Shown here: one piece after another, positions 16,131 to 21,067 of the stretch
How positions within the stretch are numbered: the stretch's first letter is position 1
Layout: every line of letters starts with the position of its first letter
DNA from: CAIMZW01 sp037133095
GTDB taxonomy: Bacteria > Actinomycetota > Actinomycetes > Nanopelagicales > Nanopelagicaceae
Length of the DNA stretch: 21,067 nucleotides
NCBI GenBank assembly: GCA_037133095.1
Contig: JBAXOT010000028.1
Coordinates: 1-21,067, forward strand
Direction of reading: 5' to 3'
Made by a program: the position numbers and the translations under genes
The notes under the pieces: model-generated
The model's input: the letters and a program-made list of their open reading frames with translations, nothing else
Told to the model about the DNA's origin: nothing
The model's database searches: none

Positions 16131-17498
16131 TCCACTTCGCTTTGCCTCGTACATCGCGGCATCTGCTCGCCTGAGTAGAGCTTCGGGGGTGAGTTGTTCA
16201 CCCTCATTATTGGCCACGCCAACACTTACCCCAACCGAGACCGTCGCGCTTGGCAAATTAAATGGATAAGTCAGGCTCGCTCTGATTGCCTGGGCTAATT
16301 CCAGACTTTCTCCTTTCTCTCCCACCACAACAATGGCGAACTCATCGCCGCCGAGTCGAGCCAATAGAACATCGGCGGGGAGAAAGCGAGAGAAACGAAT
16401 GGCAATATGTTTGAGAAGTTGGTCGCCGACCTCGTGCCCGTACCGATCGTTGACCTCCTTAAACCCATCGAGATCAAGAAGTAGGAGCGAGCCGTCCCTT
16501 CGGTTTAGTTTCTCTAACTCCTGAATAAATCTTCGTCGATTTGGCAGGCCGGTGAGTTCGTCGGTTCTGGCCAACCTTCGTTCCTCGTGAGATTCGCGGA
16601 CCATTGTGATACGAAATTCCATTTTGAGAAAGACCAAGGCAATCGTGACTAGGCATGGCAAAACGACCACGTGCGGCAGAAATTTCGGCGAAAGTACCGA
16701 AATTGCAATTGAGGCGAGGCTGAACCACAAGGCTAAGAATGACAATGCGGCAGATATTCGTTGCGAAACTTCGTATTCCTCGCCCTGGTGAAACAGTGAC
16801 TCAGAAATGAACAGAAGTCCTACCAGCCATCCATCATCGACGAGAGAAGCAAATGAATATTCGGAAGTCGCGGAAAGCCAGAAGAAGATGAAATCGGTTA
16901 CGGCAAAAGCCGCGATGCCGACGAGCAGTAAGGACGAACGCAGGTGCAATTTATGGCGAACGAGTAAAGCAACTGTCATTGCAATAAGTGCGACATCGCA
17001 AATGGGATACACCACTGAGAGAAAAACGGTCGCAGTGCTGCCATCGAAATGTGCCATGGCCGGCTTCATCACCAACCCCGCAGAGATTGCCGAAATTCCA
17101 ATCACCACAATGAGGGTGTCAATTATTTCGATCTTTGTCACCGCCAACTTGAGAACCAAAGTTCGCACTAAACCAAAAAGCAGAAGTGGGTAGAACGTCG
17201 AGTAACAAACGTCGACCAAGAGTGACGGGATTTTCCAGGTGAAAAACGAATTAAAGCTCGAGATCGAGGAACCTACTGCCCATAGCGCGAAGGCGAGCGC
17301 AATCGATTTTGTGGCAAAGTGATCATTGAATCTGGGTGCCCCGAGAACGATGAATGCAGCCAGGAAGGCGATGAAGTTATAGAGGAACAATTCTGAAAAA
17401 ATATCTGGTCCGTGAAAAAGTATGCGGAAGGCCATGTGGAAAACAAGTAGTCCGACTGCGAATATCCGCAATGTCAGGTAGGTTTTCGCCCTGTCCAT
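16080..17498 (-). CDS. Membrane-bound diguanylate cyclase (GGDEF protein)
   Basis: Predicted to make cyclic di-GMP from two GTP at the inner face of the membrane. I place the start at 17498 (MDRAKTYLTLRIF, 472 residues), because TACGAT lies 6 bases before this ATG and the first membrane span follows directly. An ATG at 17561 would add 21 residues and leave only 2 bp to the next gene. The N-terminal half has about ten hydrophobic spans, a sensor region not matching a family I can name. The GGDEF domain starts at RTDELTGLPNRRRF, with LLDLDGFKEVNDRYGHEVGD and an intact GGDEF at 383-387. The RxxD inhibitory site five residues upstream is absent (RFLPAD occurs there). No EAL, HD-GYP or PilZ protein is nearby. 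Confidence 0.9.
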   Translation of the reverse strand: MDRAKTYLTLRIFAVGLLVFHMAFRILFHGPDIFSELFLYNFIAFLAAFIVLGAPRFNDHFATKSIALAFALWAVGSSISSFNSFFTWKIPSLLVDVCYSTFYPLLLFGLVRTLVLKLAVTKIEIIDTLIVVIGISAISAGLVMKPAMAHFDGSTATVFLSVVYPICDVALIAMTVALLVRHKLHLRSSLLLVGIAAFAVTDFIFFWLSATSEYSFASLVDDGWLVGLLFISESLFHQGEEYEVSQRISAALSFLALWFSLASIAISVLSPKFLPHVVVLPCLVTIALVFLKMEFRITMVRESHEERRLARTDELTGLPNRRRFIQELEKLNRRDGSLLLLDLDGFKEVNDRYGHEVGDQLLKHIAIRFSRFLPADVLLARLGGDEFAIVVVGEKGESLELAQAIRASLTYPFNLPSATVSVGVSVGVANNEGEQLTPEALLRRADAAMYEAKRSGLGVVVWFPSLDLVKSR

Positions 17499-17504
17499 GA
17501 GTAA

Positions 17505-17510
17505 ATCGTA
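17505..17510 (-). promoter_or_regulatory. Putative -10 element for leaderless GGDEF transcript
   Basis: On the minus strand TACGAT is followed by TTACTC and the ATG at 17498. The spacing is the same 6 bases as at pdxH, esterase and photolyase. No ribosome site precedes that ATG. The 17499-17563 gap also holds CCACC-GACAGA-GGTGG (17525-17540), a small inverted repeat that could be an operator. Confidence 0.5.
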
Positions 17511-17563
17511 AATCGAAAATGAGGCCACCGACAGAGGTGGTTTAAGAACTGGAGCGCACATCC

Positions 17564-18040
17564 ATGCTAAATGCGTCCGAATTCACATCTAATTCACCAC
17601 AGCCAGAGATGGAAAATATTGGTGGAAGTTCAATTTCCAGACGGGCAATGTTGTGTGGCGCCGCGGCTCTCATCTTTGGTTTCGTGCCGGACAGCGCGGT
17701 TGCTGCCACGGGAATTTCCCAGACTAAAGATCAGAAAATTCGAGTCGATCTCAAGGTGAATAAGGTGCTGGCAAAAGTAGGCGGGGTGGTTTCTATTCCA
17801 CTTTCGGATGGTTCGACTTTGGCCTTGGTTCGAACAGCCGTGGGGGTCAAAGGATTTACCGCAATCAATTTAAGTTGCACTCACAACGGCGTGACCGTCA
17901 TGGAACAAGGCAAGGCGTGGGTGTGCCCTGCTCATGGATCTCAGTTTGCACTCAATGGAAAGCTCATTAACGGTCCGGCCCGAACTGGGCTGATGAAGTA
18001 CCCAGTTTCGGCTACTTCATCAGCAGTAATTATTGGCTAG
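17564..18040 (+). CDS. Tat-exported Rieske [2Fe-2S] protein
   Basis: A 158-residue electron-transfer protein. An N-terminal leader holds the twin-arginine motif SRRAML (R26-R27) and a hydrophobic stretch ending near SAVAATG, so it is exported folded with its cluster. The Rieske ligands are C105-T-H107 and C121-P-A-H124, matching the C-x-H and C-x-x-H boxes. It is much shorter than cytochrome bc-type Rieske subunits (QcrA) and has one domain only. No cytochrome, oxidase or molybdopterin subunit is adjacent, so its redox partner is unknown. GGAG (17551-17554) lies 9 bases before ATG. It converges on the next gene with 3 bases between stops. Arsenite-oxidase-like small subunit or standalone ferredoxin-like carrier are both possible. 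Confidence 0.85.
   Translation: MLNASEFTSNSPQPEMENIGGSSISRRAMLCGAAALIFGFVPDSAVAATGISQTKDQKIRVDLKVNKVLAKVGGVVSIPLSDGSTLALVRTAVGVKGFTAINLSCTHNGVTVMEQGKAWVCPAHGSQFALNGKLINGPARTGLMKYPVSATSSAVIIG
17989..18024. other. Perfect 12-bp hairpin spanning the Rieske gene 3' end
   Basis: GCTGATGAAGTA (17989-18000) pairs without mismatch with TACTTCATCAGC (18013-18024) around a 12-base loop. It lies inside the last codons of the Rieske gene and 20 bases beyond the stop of the convergent gene. There is no T-run on either side, so it is not a classic terminator. It could still end or protect transcripts of both genes, which have only 3 bases between their stops. Confidence 0.6.
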
Positions 18041-18043
18041 TTC

Positions 18044-18751
18044 TTAGAGCCCTACTCGGCAGACCAACTTAAGTTGGGTTTTGGACTGGGTGACATTGGC
18101 TTTTACTTGAGCCAACAGTGCAGGTTGTGAAGTATTGGTGCTGTCGAACTGTGACTGCAGCGACGCAATTTGGGAAACCGCACGTGCCTTGGTCGCCGTG
18201 ACTCGATCGATACTCTTCTTCAGTAGCGCAATTGAACTTTGGTTTCGCGAAATTGCTGAAGAATAACCAGTTGCGGCTTTAGTCCAGTTCAATAAATCGA
18301 TACCGGTAGCAGTGGCCTTCTTTGCCAAGGCATTTGCGAGCTTGACGTTATCGGCGTCGATCTTGGCTTGAATGGCGGCGATCTTGGCGGGGAAAGTGGC
18401 GTTGGCATCGGCCAACTTCTGATCTGCAAGAACGCTGATTGCCTGCCATGAAGCAATGCTCTTCGTAAGTTGATCCAAAGTGTTCTTAACCTGGGCTGCA
18501 AAAGTTGTTTGATGGTCAACTGCATCTAAGTAGAACTTATTGGCAATTAAACATTCATTGAGCAACCAGGTGAGTTTGGTTCCCGTCGTGCTGGGATTAA
18601 TCCCGCAGACATAATTTTTAGTGCCGACCTTGGTCTTAGCCCCAGACTTTGTGCAGGCGGTGCCTGACTTAATGGTGGCTGCATGCGCTGGGGTCATTCC
18701 ACCAGCGATCAGCAGTCCAATTAGGGCAACTGCGGCGAATTTCTTTTTCAT
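18044..18751 (-). CDS. Secreted coiled-coil protein of unknown function with a Cys-containing N-terminal module
   Basis: I do not recognise a named family. The 235 residues begin with a clear signal peptide (MKKKFAAVALIGLL, cleavage near PAHA, residue 24). A short module follows, with C33 in GTACTKSG, C49 in NYVCG and C67 in LLNEC. The rest, to about residue 225, is Ala/Lys/Gln-rich and almost certainly helical with coiled-coil character. A fourth cysteine (C231) lies in the tail LVCRVGL, so two disulfides are possible. GGAGGA five bases before ATG is a strong ribosome site, suggesting high expression. It may be a wall or extracellular structural protein; I would not go further. Confidence 0.8.
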   Translation of the reverse strand: MKKKFAAVALIGLLIAGGMTPAHAATIKSGTACTKSGAKTKVGTKNYVCGINPSTTGTKLTWLLNECLIANKFYLDAVDHQTTFAAQVKNTLDQLTKSIASWQAISVLADQKLADANATFPAKIAAIQAKIDADNVKLANALAKKATATGIDLLNWTKAATGYSSAISRNQSSIALLKKSIDRVTATKARAVSQIASLQSQFDSTNTSQPALLAQVKANVTQSKTQLKLVCRVGL

Positions 18752-18868
18752 CAGGTCCTCCGTATGTGCTGGTCAGGCGCCGGTTATCAGGTTCCATAGT
18801 CTAGTTGAGGCCTCGAGCATTTCATTGGGTGGCAAGCCCAGAGGGCACAGTGAAATTCCTGTGAATAA

Positions 18869-18884
18869 AGCCTTTAAATAGGCT
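18869..18884 (-). terminator. Weak hairpin at the end of the SDR gene
   Basis: On the minus strand AGCCT-ATTTAA-AGGCT starts within the SDR stop codon and is followed by TTATTC. A 5-bp stem with a broken T-run is weak. The rest of the 18752-18882 gap holds only short inverted repeats and the upstream region of the coiled-coil protein gene. Confidence 0.3.
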
Positions 18885-19656
18885 AGTTCTTGCGTTGTCG
18901 AACTCGGACTTTGACGCCCAGGCGCCGTACCAGAGGGCGAGGGGCATAGCGGGCGAAAGTCGTCAAAACTCGGTACTGCAAGCCAGGAATACTAATTGCC
19001 TTGCCCGCCTGTGCATCGCTCCACGCCGCCGCCACGACCTGATCCGCATTCAGCCACATAAATTCTGGCAGCCCAGACATTCTCATCTTGGCCCGACTGT
19101 GAAATTCAGTGTGGGTAAAACCAGGGCAAAGTGCCAGCACGCGGACCTGGGTGCCCGTCAGTTCAACGTGCAGAGATTCCGAGAGAACTGTTAGGTAAGA
19201 CTTCGAGGCGCTGTAGGTGCCGCTGGTTAACCATGTGGCGACGCTGGAAACATTGATGATCGTCCCCGAATTCTGCGCCTTCATTCGAGGTAATACTGCG
19301 TGCATAAATCTCATCGGGGCCCGGATCATGACATCGACCATCTGAAGTTCGGACGAGAGTTGGCTTGTGAAAAAGCTTTCCTTTATGGCAAAGCCAGCAT
19401 TGTTTATCAAAATATCAATGAGGTTCTTCTCATCGTGAAGTCGGGCCTCGACTCGGGCAACCCCGTCGTTCTCGCTCAGGTCAGCCGATAGGACTTCAAC
19501 CTCAATATTGAACTCTTGGCGCCATTTAGCCGCATGGTTATTCAAGCGATCTTGATCTCGCGCGACAATCACCAGATTGATGCCCTTTGATCCCAACAAG
19601 CGCGCGAAGGCTTCGCCGATTCCGGCGGTAGCCCCCGTGACCAATGCGGTGGCCAT
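18883..19656 (-). CDS. Short-chain dehydrogenase/reductase (SDR)
   Basis: A classical SDR oxidoreductase of 257 residues using NAD(P)(H). The cofactor motif TGATAGIG is at residues 7-14, NNAG follows near residue 90, then NVSS and YSASK with Y148 and K152 as catalytic pair. A Ser-to-Tyr spacing of only about ten residues is shared by one SDR branch (GTYSASK type). The C-terminal tail is very basic (RRLGVKVRVRQRKN). It starts 2 bases after the stop of the saccharopine-dehydrogenase-like gene with no ribosome site of its own, so the two are translated together and may act on related substrates. The substrate cannot be told from sequence. Confidence 0.88.
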   Translation of the reverse strand: MATALVTGATAGIGEAFARLLGSKGINLVIVARDQDRLNNHAAKWRQEFNIEVEVLSADLSENDGVARVEARLHDEKNLIDILINNAGFAIKESFFTSQLSSELQMVDVMIRAPMRFMHAVLPRMKAQNSGTIINVSSVATWLTSGTYSASKSYLTVLSESLHVELTGTQVRVLALCPGFTHTEFHSRAKMRMSGLPEFMWLNADQVVAAAWSDAQAGKAISIPGLQYRVLTTFARYAPRPLVRRLGVKVRVRQRKN

Positions 19657-19658
19657 AC

Positions 19659-20885
19659 TTAGATTTCGATACCCGCGGTGGATTCATCTCGCATATGCCA
19701 TGAAGAACCGTATTCGGGAAGTAAATCGAGGAACGGTTTTGCATCAAACCATTCTGGTCCATTCACGCCATCCGGAACCCAGACACCTTTATCAAGAAGT
19801 TCCATGGCAATAACAGGATTAATAGCGGTCTGCCAAACAACGGCTTGATCACCATATTCCTTCATAGACCAAGCGTTATCAACGACGTTATACATATAAA
19901 CCGCTTTTGGTTGGCCTGATTTACCAAGTCCTTTAACAAGGACTCCAGCACAAGTAGCGCCCTTCATGCGGTCGCCCAATTTAGCTGGATCGGGAAGGAT
20001 GGCAGCCAATAAATCTCGCGGCGCAACCTTCACGCCTTGAATATCGACTGGATCTTTGCGATCCATACCCAGCATGTGAATGGTCTTGAGAACCGTGATG
20101 AACTGGGCTCCCAGGCCGTACTTAAAGTTGACTTGTCCTGCCGCGATTTTTTTTGGCATAAGGACAACTTCTTCATGTTCAACATTCACACATTCGACTG
20201 GGCCGATTCCTTCGGGAAAGTCAAAAACTTCAAGTTCGGAGAATGGTTCGGTCGTGTACCATCCGCGACCTGCCTCCCAAACTAATGGGGGATTAAGACA
20301 TTCTTCGATGGTGGTCCAAATGGAAAAGGAAGGTGCGAATTCATAACCCTCAACAGTTAGATTCGAACCATCAAAAACGGTCAGGGAATCGATGCGAGAA
20401 AAAAGTTCATCGTCTGCGTACTTTGCGAAAACATCGCTCAGTCCAGGTTCGACCCCCATGCCAACGAGGGCGTACTTTCCGCGCTCGCGCCAATTGGAAT
20501 CCCGTGCGAATTGCTCGTCTCCGAGCATCACTCCAGTTTCGGTAGTCGGGTTCTCTGGGTGTGCCGTAGAAAGTGACATCGCCATGTCGATGTAGTTTCG
20601 ATTTTCGTATTCGCAAGCCAAGAAAATTGGCATCACGAAACGAGGATCAACCGCATTGATGACAACATCAGGATCTGCTTTGCGAATAAGTTCGCGGATG
20701 TCATCGACGGCGCTGGCGTTCACCTGCGCGGGCGAGAATCTCGGATCCTTGACCCGGGCTACGGCTTCTTCAGCGCGTAGCAGATCTCGATCTGCGATAA
20801 CCATTGATGTAATAAAATTGCGACGAGACGCGATATTAGCTATTGCGCGTCCTACTCCGCCGGCTCCTATGACAAGGGCCTTCAT
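19659..20885 (-). CDS. Saccharopine dehydrogenase family oxidoreductase (Lys1/carboxynorspermidine dehydrogenase type)
   Basis: A 408-residue NAD(P)-dependent enzyme of the COG1748/PF03435 family. The Rossmann motif GAGGVG is at residues 7-12, and DPDVVINAVDPRFVMP and GMGVEPGLSDVFAKYA are family-typical. The ATG at 20885 is chosen over a TTG at 20894 because GGAG lies 9 bases before the ATG but directly abuts the TTG. Family members make carboxynorspermidine (polyamine synthesis) or act in lysine metabolism; no other gene of either pathway is in the window, so the reaction is open. First gene of a two-gene operon with the SDR. Confidence 0.82.
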   Translation of the reverse strand: MKALVIGAGGVGRAIANIASRRNFITSMVIADRDLLRAEEAVARVKDPRFSPAQVNASAVDDIRELIRKADPDVVINAVDPRFVMPIFLACEYENRNYIDMAMSLSTAHPENPTTETGVMLGDEQFARDSNWRERGKYALVGMGVEPGLSDVFAKYADDELFSRIDSLTVFDGSNLTVEGYEFAPSFSIWTTIEECLNPPLVWEAGRGWYTTEPFSELEVFDFPEGIGPVECVNVEHEEVVLMPKKIAAGQVNFKYGLGAQFITVLKTIHMLGMDRKDPVDIQGVKVAPRDLLAAILPDPAKLGDRMKGATCAGVLVKGLGKSGQPKAVYMYNVVDNAWSMKEYGDQAVVWQTAINPVIAMELLDKGVWVPDGVNGPEWFDAKPFLDLLPEYGSSWHMRDESTAGIEI

Positions 20886-20913
20886 GAAAATCAACTCCTA
20901 TAAGGTTTCCACG

Positions 20914-20942
20914 AGCCTAGCAAAGGGGGAATTATTGGACAA
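20914..20942 (-). promoter_or_regulatory. Putative promoter of the saccharopine dehydrogenase-SDR operon
   Basis: On the minus strand TTGTCC (20942-20937) is followed by a 17-base spacer and TAGGCT (20919-20914). The predicted start lies roughly 20 bases before the ribosome site and ATG at 20885. Confidence 0.4.
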
Positions 20943-20951
20943 GTCATTAAC

Positions 20952-20980
20952 TAAACTAGCCCCTGTTAGCCCTCTATAAG
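20952..20980 (+). promoter_or_regulatory. Putative promoter of tRNA-Arg
   Basis: TATAAG (20975-20980) matches the -10 consensus at 5/6 and ends 8 bases before the mature tRNA. The hexamer 17 bases upstream, TAAACT, is a poor -35. Confidence 0.4.
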
Positions 20981-20988
20981 CACCATAA

Positions 20989-21064
20989 GTCCCAGTAGCT
21001 CAGTGGATAGAGCAACCGCCTCCTAAGCGGTAGGTCGCCGGTTCAACTCCGGCCTGGGACACCA
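20989..21064 (+). tRNA. tRNA-Arg(CCT)
   Basis: Cloverleaf is complete by eye. The acceptor GTCCCAG pairs fully with CTGGGAC, the D stem is GCTC/GAGC, and the anticodon stem ACCGC/GCGGT holds loop CTCCTAA with anticodon CCT (reads AGG). The T stem is GCCGG/CCGGC with loop TTCAACT, discriminator A, and CCA is encoded. Length 76 with CCA. Confidence 0.96.
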
Positions 21065-21067
21065 ACT

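Noticed and set aside
20892..20894. TTG as start of the saccharopine dehydrogenase-like gene
   Set aside because: It directly abuts the GGAG ribosome site, while the ATG at 20885 is correctly spaced and precedes the Rossmann motif as expected.

Overview
The window reads as chromosomal DNA of an actinobacterium with moderate GC content, probably a small-genome aquatic lineage such as Nanopelagicales/acI. That placement is an inference. It rests on the actinobacterial type of phosphoserine aminotransferase, the CitA-like citrate synthase next to pdxH and serC, an OmpA-domain wall protein without other diderm genes, compact gene spacing, and several genes that appear to be transcribed without leaders. 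No insertion sequence, phage gene, CRISPR array or toxin-antitoxin pair was seen. No stretch of more than about 210 bases lacks a gene.

Layout. Positions 1-2930 (+) hold the 3' part of a large repetitive secreted surface protein: divergent InlB-type repeats, InlB B-repeats, two TIG domains and a C-terminal OmpA domain, followed by a strong terminator. A possible 27-residue membrane peptide and a pdxH-serC operon follow on the minus strand, divergent from a citrate synthase gene (+). Positions 6258-13915 (+) are a malto-oligosaccharide locus: a secreted binding protein, a terminator, MalF with a long extracytoplasmic loop, MalG, a cytoplasmic GH13 maltodextrin-cleaving enzyme and a secreted GH13 alpha-amylase. 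No transport ATPase or regulator is present, so these must be encoded elsewhere. The expected flow is starch cut outside, maltodextrins imported by MalEFG plus a shared ATPase, then glucose released inside for central metabolism.

Positions 13912-17498 are tightly packed. A minus-strand esterase converges on and overlaps the amylase, and it diverges from a DNA photolyase across only 17 bp. The photolyase overlaps the end of a membrane-bound GGDEF protein by 51 bp. Then come a Tat-exported Rieske protein (+), a secreted coiled-coil protein of unknown function (-), and a two-gene minus-strand operon of a saccharopine-dehydrogenase-family enzyme plus a short-chain dehydrogenase. The window ends in tRNA-Arg(CCT) with an encoded CCA.

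The most interesting signal is regulatory. Four genes without a usable Shine-Dalgarno sequence (pdxH, esterase, photolyase, GGDEF) each have a TANNNT hexamer exactly 6 nt before ATG. This is the arrangement expected for leaderless transcripts. In the esterase/photolyase gap the two hexamers lie on opposite strands, offset by one base, giving a predicted bidirectional promoter within 17 bp.
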